Shown: piece by piece, positions 20,097 to 33,017 of the stretch
Numbering within the stretch: position 1 is the first letter of the stretch
How the letters are laid out: every line of letters begins with the position of its first letter
From: Lunularia cruciata
Taxonomy: Eukaryota; Streptophyta; Marchantiopsida; Lunulariales; Lunulariaceae
Length of the DNA stretch: 64,000 nt
Direction of reading: 5' to 3'
Assembly (NCBI GenBank): GCA_948567375.1
Contig: OX419762.1
Span: forward strand, 33,671,465 to 33,735,464
Program-made: the position numbers and the translations under genes
The notes under the pieces: model-generated
What the model saw: only the letters and a program-made list of their open reading frames with translations
The model's database searches: none
Told to the model about the DNA's origin: nothing

Positions 20097-23000
20097 AATG
20101 CATGTTTTGAGCACTATCCACCAAAAGGCTTTTCAAATATATTCCTATACGTCACCTTCCATAGATATGGCAGTCCAATTTGTTATCCATGGTTACCTAT
20201 TTTGTCTAATATTATTTCATTATGGCACAGCTAAACATAAGTAAGCGAGAGTTTGATTTTTATAAAGAATCAATGAACAAGAATGAACACAGGTTGCACT
20301 ATTTTTTCCATCTTGGAAATTAGAGGTTCAATTATTAGCTCATGATTGGCTTACAAAGTTCACTAAAAAAGTTATAGATTTTGGTATTTTTCCTTACACA
20401 CTAGTGGAATTTGTTTCTGAAACCTCCTGATGTATCACATTTTCTTTGCTCTAAAAGAAAGTATAACTAATCGATTTCCATGAAGCCGCTCACCCAAGAA
20501 AGTGGATTTAAACAAGATGGTAATTTATATGATACTTAACCCTCATACCAACCCACCAATTGCTATTCCACTTCATTCATCATTTAATCTTCAAGTTTTA
20601 CAAAGATTTTTGTTCACAAACTATACTTGTGGCAAATATACACATCATTCATTGGATATAAAGATTAGAACATTGTCAATGTTGATGAAAAAGTTATGCA
20701 CCCGGATGGTTAAGATGCCACAATGAAGGGTGTCAAGATACTAGTAATTTTTTGGTCAAATTATTGGTTAGCTGAAATCTGGTGCTATGAGTAAGGCTTT
20801 CATAATTTCACATGTGATATAGTTTTAGAAAAGATGATTTCTCATGTTTTGGATGGACGGCAAGTGGAAAAGACTAAGGTTTTCAAGTATACAAGAATAG
20901 TGATATACAAGTAGATTATCATTTTGTTCTTTTGACTTCTAACTTTAAAATTATGTAGAGCTATGGATATAGAGTTTGTCATATTTATCAAAGATGATTG
21001 GAAATTTTATCATTTTCAATTTTTACTTTTTAACTTGTTGAGATAGCAGATATTTATTGATCAATAAAGTATAGATAACTAGCAATCATCCTAAATCATA
21101 TCTCTTTTATCCTTCAATAATACATGTATTATGTGAGCCAAATGACTTACATGAATTTTTTTCTCCAAAATATAAAACCATATTTCATTATAGTGATATG
21201 AAAACTCAATACCATTTTAGACTAAAATTAAAAATCATATTTCAGTACAATAGTAAAATTCAATACTATTTTAGTCCATTGGGAAGAAAGCCGACCTCAT
21301 AGAACACAAGAAGGATGGGAAGACCCCATCAAGCCAAACAAGGGAGAGACAAAAGAGGTAAAATGGGGCTAGGCCCCAATAGTATTGATATGAGAAATTT
21401 GCCCTTCCACACTTAAGATATCTGAGTTATGCAAGTTGTAAGGTTTACAAACTACTATAGCATCCAAAGAAGCATCACCTAGAGTGATTGCTCTCTTATG
21501 GATTGCACCAGCCAATGCTCTCAGTAGAGCAATGGACACAAGTTGTCTAAAGTATGAGAGTGAGAGTGGAACCCCTTGGTGTTTAATATGATAAGCTCTC
21601 ACACACTCCCTAACAAATGTGTCGAATGCCATGTCCATAGCTCTATATAACTCCAAGGCTAGAGGAACAAAGAGGTGTCCTCACTACATACCTCTCTACT
21701 TGAAGACCTTGTGTGCTATAGCACCGCTTGCTGTCCATCCAAGAGGGCAAGTAATCACTCCCTCCAAAACTACATCATGCATGTAGGGTCTATAACCACA
21801 ACATCTACCATTCTCATCTGATCATCTCCGACCAAATATAAGTCTACTCTTACACATGTCGTATGCATGTATCTACTATTTAGTCCATTCAGTTTTCTTC
21901 TTTTGTATGGCCTAATTGAGCTTCTCGTACTTCTCATACTTCGTCTTGGATTGCTTCCCCATTTGTATTAACTTTTGTGATTCTGAGAAAATACACACAT
22001 TTTATGATTGTCTCTCCGTTAGACATTATTTGGAGACTATTACACTTGACAAAATAATATGAGGAAGTTGCGTTGTCATAAAACTTCAATTTGTGATGTA
22101 ATATTGCGGTCCTCGTTCCGGTCTTATTGTAGTATCTTAAGTGAAAACTGTTGAATTGGTGATTACTTTATCAAATCACGTATTTCGAGACTCTGTATTT
22201 TCTAAATATACATGATTCATCTAGGTTTCCTTCTATCTTGTTTCTGTTTCCTATTTTTACCTAAGTACTTTTGCATAATTTCCTTACATCTGCCTGAATA
22301 GTTTAGCAAAACATGGTATCCATGACGCCACTTCATCCTCTTCATATTAATAATCATCTTTCTTAATTCCTATTAAAATGGAAAATTAAAATGATTCGAC
22401 AAGGATTGAGTCCTCTAGCATGAAGGTTCTTCGCCAAATGTATTAATTTATTGTCTAGATATAGAAAAGAGACAAGAAGGAAATTTTTTGAAGAAAATTT
22501 TGCATCGTATAGGATTTTTAATTATTATAACTAGAATTTTTAATCTAGAAAAGAGTAAAAAATATCTAAACTTTGAGGAGAATACCAGTTTTTATTTTAT
22601 TTAAATACTCTTGATTTGAGTTCTTACTACTATCTGACCATTGGGTTCCTGAGCAATTGCTTGAGAGGCCTTTGCGGAATGCTCTGCATCATGTCAGTTC
22701 ATATAACAGGCCATATATATATATATTTCCATTGTTTAAAAATTGCCGTTCTTGTATGTAATTTTAAGGAAAGAATATATCTGTTCTAACTTTTAAATGA
22801 TCAATCTCACGAACGGTGTTAAAGGGTGAACATCGGGACAACGATTATAAGTCTATGAGAATTGGATTCTTGACTTGCCCAGTGTGTGTGCCTCAAATGT
22901 ATGAAGACAATAATATTTATTGTGTTTCTGTAATTCAATTTTAACCCCGGATTTCAGTTAACTTTTTTTGAGTAGAAATCGTTCGTTTGGAATTGCCACT

Positions 23001-23350
23001 TGGAATGAATATCTAGTTACAATAGTGAATGAAGCTGTTATTCCTCGACGTGCTTAGGAATGCGTATGGTTCATTTCATGATGCTAAGGTGATGGCTATT
23101 TTAATTTGAAATAGGAAAAGTGGCTGTTTTCAGTCTTTATTCTCAATTTTTGCAATTTCTTAATCTCAAAAATAAATCAGAAAAGAGTGGAGGATTTTTA
23201 CCGCAGTTGAATTGAGTCATGGGAGGCTTTCATCTGGACGTGGTAGGTTTACTGCGTTAGCAGCATCTTGGGGCCTGATGTGGCTCATCCCTGTCCTGCT
23301 TACGTGGACGCTGCTCTGCGATCAACAGGGGCCGATTTGAATCGTTTACT
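20097..23350. other. AT-rich intergenic region with one unplaced ORF
   Basis: No supported gene. The only notable reading frame is minus 21656-21369 (95 residues, ELYRAMDMAFDTFVRECVRA onwards); the same reading extends upstream, with stops, to about 21830 (CGYRPYMHDVVLEGVITCP). It may be a fragment of a transposon or host gene, but I cannot name it. A short (AT)n run sits near 22714. The last 500 bases become GC-richer toward the host gene promoter. Confidence 0.35.
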
Positions 23351-23632
23351 TTACTCGTCTTCTTCGTCTTCGATTCGAAGGTCTACCGAGGGAAACTGAT
23401 GTACCCGGCCCAAGCAATTGTGTTCCCGGATTCCACCTCTCGTCTTCGTCTGCGTGGAAGCCTCATTACTGTGGAGTGCTGCTGATGAGCGAAATATAAC
23501 TTGACTGTCAGAAGAAACAGGCCTTTTCCCCGCCTCAAACTTGCGATGCTGGGTGGTCCTCGTGGAGTTCGCACCTCTAGCTTGTAACAGAAATGGAAGG
23601 TTCTTCTCTGTCAATCGAGAATTGTGATTTCC

Positions 23633-23760
23633 ATGGCCATTGTTGTTGATGAGGACTCCTTGACGAGAAATCGGGTCAGATTTTCAAGTTTTTGGAGTGA
23701 GGAGGCGAGGCAGTTGGAAGTTCAGCGTAACTTGATGAGCCTGCTGGAGTTCGCAGATAG
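23633..23760 (+). CDS. Possible first coding exon of the host gene, with an RVRF motif
   Basis: Opens with ATG at 23633 and stays open for 42 codons to a donor-like GTACGC at 23761. It includes NRVRFSSFW, which fits the RVxF pattern that docks protein phosphatase 1. KNL1-type kinetochore proteins carry an RVSF-type motif near their N-terminus. A possible 27-base microexon lies at 23959-23985 between CCCCTCAG and GTAAGT, but I could not connect it in frame to the exon at 24444. It may be 5' untranslated. Low confidence. Confidence 0.3.
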
Positions 23761-24443
23761 GTACGCACGCAGAGAGAGTTGACATTTCGAAGTTTGCTAT
23801 ACTGGATGTGATTTCAATTTCGGTGTTACCATGTGGATTAGATGATGGTACTGGTGTGTAGGATTTTAAAGTCCTCATTTGAAAATGGCGAAGCTTAAGT
23901 AAAAGAATCCGGTAATAATGCAGCCTGCTGTCCAAGAATTCTTCAACGTGCCCCTCAGTGTAGGAAGGAACGAAACACGATTTGAGTAAGTTCTTTAATT
24001 CGTGTCCTTAAAAATATGGAACTCCATTGTGATTTTCAGTACGACCCGAGAAACGGAACAACCGCTTTGACTGTAACAGAAAATTAAAGTAAGCAAGCCA
24101 AGCTGTGCAGATTCTATCCCAGTCAGTAAATTGCATCGGCGGACAATTCCTTCAGGTAGCGTCCACATGAAGGCACATAGAAGTGGCATATATTGTCTAC
24201 AATTCAATCTGCATCCCGATTTCGCGTTTGTGTTCCGATATAACCATTTGCACCGTTTGTTACTTGCGTGAACGTTATGTTTATTGCAGTACCCGCTGGC
24301 ACTAATATGGTTCCCAACTCAGCTTGCAGGTTGGCGTAACAACTCCGCAGAGGCCGGGAGGAGACAACTGGGGAAGCTCTTCCGGATGGTTGAAATAAAA
24401 TGAAGATTTTGACACTTTGACATATCTTGAGCGAACTAACAAT

Positions 24444-27400
24444 ATGGAAGAAGAGTTGGACTCCGGTTCTGGCCTTGTGAAGCATTTAGACTTTGCCGAT
24501 GTTACATTCACTTTGCCGACTATTTCCCTACCAGTGACAGCCGCATCCAAAAATGTCGATGATCAAGATGTTCCTGCCAAGAACTCCGTTTTTACGCTCA
24601 AGGATGTCGGAGAAAATAATGCTATTGAAGAGCTTCGACGAGAAGCGCGGAATATCCGCGAGTAGGTTGCTTGTTATGTGCTCTGCTGCATTTAACTAGA
24701 TGTGTCCTTGGAGGGAATCAAGTTTCCATGCATCTTGGATCTCGCGTATTATGCATTTTTCGCTCCAACTGAGTTCAACAATCAGCATCATCTGGAAGGA
24801 ATTTGGGCTGAGACTTTCGTTTATATGATGCTCTTCTCTTGATTTCACAAAATATACACAAGTCTGTCAAATCAAGCTTGAGATTAAACGTGGAAGCACA
24901 ACTGCCTTAGATTTTGACGACTACTTTTCAATACTTGAATTCATTCTGCCCAGGAACTTGGCAGAGTTACATGGTGTGAGTATCTTTCCGCAGTCCTTCA
25001 AAGAGCAGATTATGGAAGCAGGAGTTCAAGATGGTAGCGTGAAGGAACTGAAGGTGTGTGCCATCTAGCACAAAGGAAGTGAAACTAAAGCAATGGTTGA
25101 ATCCTGTTTAAATCGCTTCCTGTCATCTATCCTACACGCGTTCTTAATTTAGCCTGTCAATTGTCTGCAAGTCATCCTGTGGAGATTCTGTTGTAACTTC
25201 ACCACTTTGAGTTTCTTTTCTATTCTCCCATTTCGTTCAGAAACTATTTTCCTTCTTAAAGTCCGAGTACCTGGAGCTGGCTGCTAAGGAAGGGCTTCTC
25301 ACACTGGTCACCGAGTTTAAAGAGGACAAGAAAGAATGTGACAGTTGGCTATCTGATGATGGTTAGTTATATACATCTTCTTTATGCACAAATCAATACA
25401 TGCACTCAATACATATTCTTCCTCCGTTATGAGCTAGATTCGCTCATGGATAAGTAATTCATCTGGGGTTCACGGACTTTCTCTTCCCTGCATAAGGTTA
25501 TGTCGATTTTACAGTAGCATTTGTATTTATTACACAAGAAGCCTCTGAGTCTCGCACGTCTTGAATATAACCCAGCCTCGACAAATTCGTAGGCATAACT
25601 TCACTGACAATCTCTTTCGTGATATTCCTTGGCAGTGCCTGAAATTCAACGCTTGCGGGGACAGCTGATGACTCTCAAGCGCTCAAATGCAGACACAATC
25701 GAGGAGATTGAGACCATGATAAACTCTGTTGCCTTTGGTGCGTTAATTACTAAGCAGTGTGCGCTATGGCTTTGAATTTGTAGTCTGCACCACGTGCTCT
25801 CCACTTGACATCTTGAAGCCAGACCGTTCATTTTCTTACACGTGTTTGCAGATATGGATAGCTTCGAGAAGAACCTCAGTTCTGCAACCAATTGCCTGGA
25901 GACGTGCGATTTGGAGGTTAGGCTCCATGCTCTTTGACAAGTATCTTGCATCGATATCTGATAATCTCTCACATTACATTCTTAAGATAGGTAGGTGGTG
26001 TACAATAACTCTCAATCACATTGCTAGGAGAGGTAGCCTTTTAGTTCGTCCGCAATCCGATCAAAGATGAAGGTTGACTGAACTTTATTTTACGTCTGGC
26101 TAATGATTTCGACAGCAGCCAAACAATAGCGGTCTAATCAGTTGATGGGGCTGTCTGAAGACATCAGAATACACAATCAGCTAAGATCTCGGATCTATTG
26201 TTGTTGTTGTGCAGGTGGAAAGGCTGGCTAAAGGGGAAAGTAATCCAGTAAGTGTGCGATGTGAGCTTTGTGGAATGACTATTAGTGCTTAAATGAATTA
26301 TCTCAATTCCAACCTATAAAACGTAAATCAATTTCTCCCTATTGAGTCTTACTAAGATATACCACCGCTGCGAATGGGTTGGAGTAAAGTGCACCTTTCA
26401 CCATTTATTCATATGCTAATTCTACGCAATTAATGTCTTTTGCAGAACGACAATGCCCGCAGCTTGGCGTTGATTTGTCCTTTGGAAACTCCACAAGACC
26501 TCGAAGAAACAATCAGACTTCTGGTGAGTTTTAGCAAGACCAAATGTTCTGTTCAAAATACTTGTCTGGTTCCTAGTGGATCAATTGGGGTACTTGATCG
26601 ATACTTGACCAGTTTATTGACATGGTGGATGTTCTTGTGTTCAGGAAGAGCAACTAAGGCAAAATGAAAGAGATTATGAGGATACGGAAGCAGCGATGAA
26701 ACAAAGAATTGAACAATACAATCTCGAGGTAATAATAGTAGACAGTCTGGACAGTCACTGCAAACCTACTCCTAAGAACCTATCATAGTTTTCAAACCTA
26801 ATGCAAACAGCGGTGCTCTTTGTATTTCAGATGGAGGAATTGCAAGAGCAAGCTAGGCAGTTGGACAAAGAAGAAGAATCCCTAAGAATGATCGTTGATG
26901 TCAGTAGCAGGTAAATTCTAGTTACATACGTTCTTTTTGGTTTTCTTGCACTTCTACTGTGCATGCTATTTCGGTTTTTTGCTGCAAGAAGTACTTTTAT
27001 ATGCCCATGCACCAAATCTACGCTTCAAGTACCGGTACTACCGTAAGGTAGACACAACTCTTTGGATCAACAAAGTATTTTGGCTGTTGGCTTCCTTGAA
27101 TTTGTCCTAGCTTTAGTAGAATATTCACTTCAAGGGGTCTGCAGATGCCTAAAATCCCAGACTCTGCTGGAATCTATCAATGATGTGGCGGTCCTGAGTG
27201 TTGGCGACGACTTCATTGAGCTTCAACTAACTACTGATACTCCAACCATGGATGGACCTGATGAAACCACAAGCCGTCCGGAAGTGAAGCCAATACTAAA
27301 ACACAAACTTTACATAAAGGTCAATGCAACGTCGATGGAGATCGAAACAGCAGAGGTAGTTCGTTGTCAAACCTTGCTTTCTGCTAAGCTCACATTATGC

Positions 27401-29290
27401 AAAAGATTGTTTAACAAGAATCCACCAGTGGCAGGAAGCAACCAAAATTATTTATATGATTTTGCATGATTGAACTCTTATGGCTAGTCTACTGCTCTGC
27501 TCCAAACATCTTCCCTCAGAGACCTAACCCACTCGTTTGTTATGTTAGGCACACTTAGCTCTTGAAAAGTACAACTTTCGTCCCTACTGAGAACACGCAC
27601 TTCTCAACGAAAGCTTAGAATTTGTAAAAATTACAGAGATTTTTCCATGATTGAGATGCGTCAAAGACTTTCAGAAGAGCAGTTCAGTCGTTGTATCGAT
27701 TTGGAAAGAACTCTGATAGCTTCGTTCTTGCTTTAACCTAAAGTCGGGTTAAGTCAGCAACTTGTAAACTCTACGTATACCCTATGCTAGATTAGGTGTT
27801 GAAAATGTCCTTTTATATGAGCTATCGGTCTGGTAGTAGGATTGCTTCTCAAGATTTTGACTCGGAAGTTCTCTATGCAGCTGATACCTGGAGAAGTGCC
27901 AATCGATGATCTAGTATATGCTGCAAGACAAACAAGGTATCAGAAGATGAATTCAAATTTTCTTCTTTGCCATATATAGATAAATGTCAGACAAATATGC
28001 AGATCCTCGTTCTCGGAACGGATTCGTCATACCATTACTCAAATGTATGTCAGATAAAAGTCAATATAGTCATGAGATGTCTCGTAACGTTTATTACATC
28101 TAGCTCTGCATATTTAATTCAGGTGTACATTTCTTGAGTCGAATCTGTGCAATTATTTGCAGGAGCAATTTGATTGAATCCATCGACAAATCTTTCGAAT
28201 CAGTAAAGGAGGGCGAAAATGCTGAGTTTGGCCATCAATTCGCGTTTTTAGTGCGAACTGTGCACCACCGAATTAGCATTTTCGCTCTAAAAGCTGCTTC
28301 TCTGTCTTCCGCCTCGAACGATCCTAGGTATGTCGCACTGCTCAGGGTTCGTGAGGCAGTATCTTCACGCTCATATCTTTGTTTCCAATGGTCTACTCAA
28401 TACCTAGGTCTATCCTAACCACATCTGAATATAGTATCAGTATTTTATCTTTTGTGCTATGATGATAATACCGGATGTGGTCACCTGAATAGGTAGAAGC
28501 AGGTACAGGAGTCGACCTTCCATTTGTGTTATTATAGTTGATGAATGATACATGATGCATGATAGAACTTTCTGTTTGCTTGGTAATCCGGTCAGTACGG
28601 TCTTGGAAGGGACCCACTATTGTGATTTATTGTGTAGAACCTTTTCAAGGTCAAGCGAGAAACTCTAATGAGAGAAATGTTTTCTAAATTCCTCCATCCC
28701 GTGCGCAGATATTGTGTGGAGTATTTGCCAGATAGCTCGGTGATCACAGTTACAGTACCAGGAAAGTTGAGAGCTTTAGTGGAAGTACCTCAAGGGTGGC
28801 CAATGCAGGGCTTCTCACTTCGTTTGCGCTCTTTACACTCACTAAAGGAGGAAAGCTCCGCAACTCTCGACTTCTTGCAGGAAGTACTGGTGAGAACTAC
28901 TTTATCACCGCTCGCTGAGGTCAAATGACCTTTTGGTTTTCAATTATACTATTCTCTGAAGTCGATCCTAGTGGACGTGCAAGACTCCTTTGATCAGGAA
29001 GGTCCGCACATTTCATCTGCTCAGGTATTGAAGTTTCCTCGATGTCAGCCGTTTCTGAGTTACTGTAGATTTCCAGTTATGAGTTGGCATGTTCTTCTCA
29101 CATATAGGTTCACTTTCCAAGTAGATTTTGAAGGACACCAGTCAGTTATTAACTTCTCCGATTTCTGTATCTGCAGGAGTTAGCAAATAACATGCCAGAG
29201 TACACTCGACATGATATTCTCAGTTTTGTCCAGGGTGTAGAAAGAATAGTGACCGAAAGAGACTCTCATACCCGTCTTTTGTCCTTGTGA
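24444..29290 (+). CDS. Coiled-coil protein with RWD-like C-terminus, candidate KNL1/Zwint-class kinetochore protein
   Basis: Intact 14-exon gene, 535 codons with all GT-AG introns in phase. Exons: 24444-24661, 24954-25053, 25241-25361, 25636-25737, 25852-25916, 26215-26247, 26446-26523, 26645-26728, 26831-26910, 27145-27355, 27881-27936, 28163-28327, 28709-28889, 29177-29290. Residues 1-~75 are acidic and probably disordered; ~100-300 are alpha-helical with coiled coils (ETIRLLEEQLRQNERDYEDT, MEELQEQARQLDKEEESLRM). The C-terminal ~230 residues alternate strands and helices (DDFIELQLTT, KLYIKVNATSMEIETAE, SVITVTVPGKLRALVEVPQG) ending in a helix, as in paired RWD domains. Coiled coil followed by RWDs is the KNL1 C-terminal plan; a Zwint-like or other RWD protein is possible. 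Structure is firm, function tentative. The start ATG is the first in frame after a stop at 24396; an upstream exon may exist. Confidence 0.72.
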
Positions 29291-31070
29291 ACAACTTTCG
29301 TTGTGTTTCTGAGTCACTGTGGGTTATGTTCAGCCTTTAGGGGGCCACCATTTAACCTCGCCCTTTGAGAGAAAACTCCAGCTCACGAACAGTAAACTTA
29401 GATCCAACCACGTACAATATCGAGGTCATCCCGCTTTATTTACATTAGGAATCGAAAGCGGTAGATCCGAACGTAATGTGTTACTATGTCACTTCCATTG
29501 TTATCCGCAGTTCGAGGACACGCAGTGGTTGATCGATAAGTTCGTGTTCGTAAAATCCGTTATGGGCCGCTGGAGAGATATAGATCTCCGAATCCTGAAT
29601 AATCTTACCTTTTAACTGCATTCATTGCCGACAACTAAGATCAACGTTAGAACAAGGGAGATTCCGGCCCGTGTCTGCATGTGTTTGGGGGCACTCAGCT
29701 GGGTGTTAGAAAAGATAAAGTGAGACATGCTTCTCAACCAAAGAAAGATAGAAAGAAGTAGCAACGGGTGGTCGTGATGAAGATTGTTGCTGTTCCAGAT
29801 AATAAAACTTAACAATTCTTTTAGAATAAGAACAGTACTGTAGTTCTAGTTCGAACCGCGGGAGAACAATGGTGCCTAGGGGCACTTAGAGAGAGAACTC
29901 AGAACATTATCAGTAGGGCGTGTTCCCTTTAGGTCCGGTAATTCGCCGCCTAGTTTTGGACAATGGATGTGCACATTTTGACAGTAACGTAACGAGGTTG
30001 TCGTAAGTATTGGGATGAGGCTGTAATTCTACTCGTAGTGAACTTCATTTGAAGATTCGAGTCAACATGCCATCATAGAGCCCAGATATTTCTTAGTAGC
30101 CAATCGCAGAGCGCGGCGATCTCCATCCATCTATAGCTAGGCACACTGAAGGTAATGTCTCAACCGACTGTCGCATACTTAATACTCAATTTCTGTCTCA
30201 TACTCACTTAATCAAGTCATTTGTTTGGTCATTTGAAGTGCTGATGCACTGATACCGCATATCAGTAAGACTTGCAATGCTAACTGCAAGCAGAATCCCC
30301 TCCCTAGCTCTGCAGCTGGAAAGTATTTGTCTCTAATCGAGGGATCCACGCAAATCCACGCAAATCGAACCTACTCAAACATGTGAGCTCCTATAGCAGT
30401 TATCTATGAAACATTCCAAAGCTATCATATACTGTGCATTATTTTATCTGCGTTTCTCTTTTGAATTGAATTGAGGGACATTTTTAAAGCTAAGTATTCT
30501 TTCTTCACCTTTTAAATGGTCAAATGTATCACGTTTCATTTTTCTGAACTCCCTATTTATTGAAATGTTGATCTTTCAAATATATTCACCAATTTTCATC
30601 TTTTTTCAGATTATTTCAGAAGATAAGAAATGGTATGATGGAAATATTCGAAATATATTAATATTAAAGAAATATAAAGAAATAAAGATATGTGAGATGC
30701 TTGATATAATTGTAATAAAATGCTATTTTAACTAATAAAAATATGACTAATTTTACAGCTGATTTTGCAGAATCATAGTCCAAATTGAGACCAAAAAAAA
30801 TCATAATTTTATATAAAATGATGATATAACATAAAACTAAAACATACCAGTAAATTCTAACATATATAAAATTCTCTAATGGACAAGTATCAAAATTATA
30901 TTCAAGGTCATTTGATATTGCAATCTTAATTCTCATTGACACATCAACTTCATAAAATGTAGGCCATGATTATCTCGACATTGAATGTAGCACTACGAGT
31001 GAAACTTTTGGTCTATGACTACTATACCATGCAACCTGACCATTAAAAAAGGGGATTACTAATTAGACCA
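29291..31070. other. 3' flank of the host gene and AT-rich spacer
   Basis: No gene seen. A short direct repeat ACGCAAATC(C/G) occurs twice near 30350. From 30480 on the sequence is very AT-rich with no reading frame of interest. Confidence 0.4.
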
Positions 31071-32003
31071 CTCTATGGTATATGAAGTCATTGTGTCTTT
31101 GAGTCATCACAATAGTGCATTAATGGAGTTTGTGAGTCATGTAGCACCATAATTTTGTGTGAGTCAAACCTAGTACCATAGTAAACATAGCTTATGCTAG
31201 GTGGTCAATTAAGAGAGACATGAATGTTGGAAGAGACCATATAGTAGCTATTGCTTCACCTGCAATGAGGAATCACAATGGAAGAGGAGGACTCAAACTA
31301 TATTGCATGTGGTAAGGCACAAAATCATCTCAAACCTCCCAAGATGAAGTCAATAATGCATCTTCATTGTCAAATAAGAAGCTCAATTCACAAGTAGATC
31401 AAAAGCTTGTACCATCAAACATCTCCACCCCAAGCAACATCAAGAGATCAAACTAGTGGGTACTTGAATGGGTAGAGGTGAGCCAAACACAAAATTGGAG
31501 TTGGGTTATAGGTACAAGAATCCATGCAGTAGAGAAGGAGAAATTCATGAGGGTTTACGGATGACATTGTATACTTTATGCTCATTGGACATTAATGCTA
31601 CTACTATTCTTTTGCTAGCAATTATACTTATCTCCATACTTGAAAACTTAAATAGTGTTCTTACTAAAAACATTTGGACCTTCAAGTTCAGCAAACAAAG
31701 TAGTATGGCTTTGGATATCGAGAGACTAAATAAATTTGAGATCTACTTGATGGTATGGTTCCCTCTTCTAACCACTAACTTCTAGTTAAATCCCAATTAT
31801 TGTCATGTTTCTAAATACATGTTTGATTGATTGACTCTTAAGTCACACTCTTTTCAGGGTCCTCCTTTATCAAAACTTGTAGAGGCACCTACAAGTGATT
31901 GAATTCCCAATATTGACAAGCAACAACATAGATCTTTCTGTATTCATCTACAAGAAATCAAAAGCTCCAAGAATCACAATCACAAATCTACTCTGGTCTG
32001 ATG
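31071..32003 (+). repeat. 0.93-kb repeat, unit 1 of a tandem pair
   Basis: Starts near GAAGTCATTGTGTCTTTGAG (31079) and ends near 32003. Unit 2 follows immediately at 32004 with the same order of landmarks: AGTGCATTAAT, CATAGC(T/C)(T/C)ATGCTAG, CAATTCACAAGTAGATCAAA, then TACAAGAATCCATG. No coding content was recognised. An inverted third copy occurs at 50940-52412, so this is a dispersed repeat, probably part of an old retroelement. Confidence 0.65.
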
Positions 32004-32428
32004 TATTTGAAGTCATTGTGTCTTTGAGTCATCATGGTAGTGCATTAATTGATTTTTGTGAGTCACGTATATCCAAAATCTTGTGTGAGTTGGACGTAGG
32101 ACCATAATAAACATAGCCCATGCTAGTTGGTCAATTAAGAGAGGCATGTATGTTGGAAGAGAACATATAGTAGCTACAACTTCACCCACAATGAGGAAGC
32201 ACCAATGGAAGAGTAGAACTCAAACAAGATTGCATGTGGTAACGCACAAAGTCATCTCAAACCCCCCCAAGCTTAAGTCAATAGTGCATCGGTATTTCAA
32301 ATAAGAAGCGCAATTCACAAGTAGATCAAAAGCTTGTACCATCAAATATATCCATATCTCCAAGCAACCTCAGGAGATCAACGGTATTGCAATGGGATAA
32401 AAGTCATCCAATCACAAAACTGAGGTTA
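32004..32428 (+). repeat. 0.93-kb repeat, unit 2, left part
   Basis: First ~425 bases of the second unit, broken by the complete chromovirus at 32429. The rest resumes after the target duplication at 37863. Confidence 0.65.
32424..32428. repeat. Target-site duplication GGTTA of chromovirus 1
   Basis: GGTTA at 32424-32428 is repeated exactly at 37858-37862, directly after the 3' LTR. The host sequence across it matches unit 1 of the 0.93-kb repeat (GGGTTATAGGTACAAG). Confidence 0.92.
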
Positions 32429-32785
32429 TGTAACAATATGGAGTTTAGCAACGTAGTTAGTAAGGCTAATGAAGTAGAGAAAAAGCCAAATTATTCTAGA
32501 ATATTCCAGAAGCATCTAAGAAGCTTCTTGGGAAGCTTCTCAACTAGATTAACTTCACCCCGATCAGGTAGCTTCTAGAAGGAAGCTTCTAGAACCTTCT
32601 AACTAGCTTAGCTTGCACGCCAAGTAGGTGGCTTCTAGAATGAAGCTTCTTGAGAAGCTTCTCAAGGGCCTTGTATGCTACCCAGAAATACTAAAGCCAA
32701 AGCTCATGCTATGCATTCATAGTTTTCCCACATTCAAGTGTCCCAATGTGAGTTTTTATTCTCTTATTTGGCTCAGTCTTTTACA
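32429..32785 (+). repeat. 5' LTR of chromovirus 1
   Basis: TGTAACAATATGGAG...CTTTTACA, 357 bp, matching the 3' LTR at 37506. Rich in palindromic TTCTAGAA and GAAGCTTC units (heat-shock-element type). Confidence 0.92.
32494..32599. promoter_or_regulatory. Heat-shock-element arrays in the chromovirus 1 LTR
   Basis: Two perfect four-pentamer sites: TTCTAGAATATTCCAGAA at 32494-32511 and GAAGCTTCTAGAACCTTC at 32582-32599, each alternating nGAAn/nTTCn in exact phase. Additional GAAGCTTC units lie between and after them (for example 32523-32540). Such arrays bind heat-shock factors and drive heat-induced transcription of the plant retrotransposon ONSEN; here the role is inferred. Confidence 0.6.
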
Positions 32786-32786
32786 T

Positions 32787-32798
32787 TGGTATCAGAGC
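32787..32798 (+). promoter_or_regulatory. Primer binding site, initiator Met tRNA
   Basis: TGGTATCAGAGC one base after the 5' LTR is the standard plant LTR-retrotransposon complement to the 3' end of initiator tRNA-Met. Confidence 0.92.
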
Positions 32799-33017
32799 AG
32801 GAATAGGATGGATGGAATCTATGGACCACCAAATCCACTTCCACCAAACCATTGGGATTTTTGTGTCCAATTACTCCCAAGCATTGTTTCACACAATTCA
32901 TCATCTCACACTTTGGACAAGTTTTTCTACATATGATCACCATATTTGGTGCTTCCGATTGTAACTTAGGAGAACGGTGGATGTGCTGCTTCTATGTGTT
33001 AATAAATCAGATAAATT

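Noticed and set aside
22712..22730. ATATATAT run as a regulatory element
   Set aside because: Simple dinucleotide repeat in AT-rich spacer with nothing near it to regulate.
23351..23614. Minus-strand 87-codon ORF (MTEKNLPFLLQARG...)
   Set aside because: It lies in the promoter/5' region of the plus-strand host gene, has no recognisable domain, and has no partner exons on the minus strand.
30340..30372. Possible iteron or short satellite (ACGCAAATC repeats)
   Set aside because: Only two units; likely chance or a minor slippage product.
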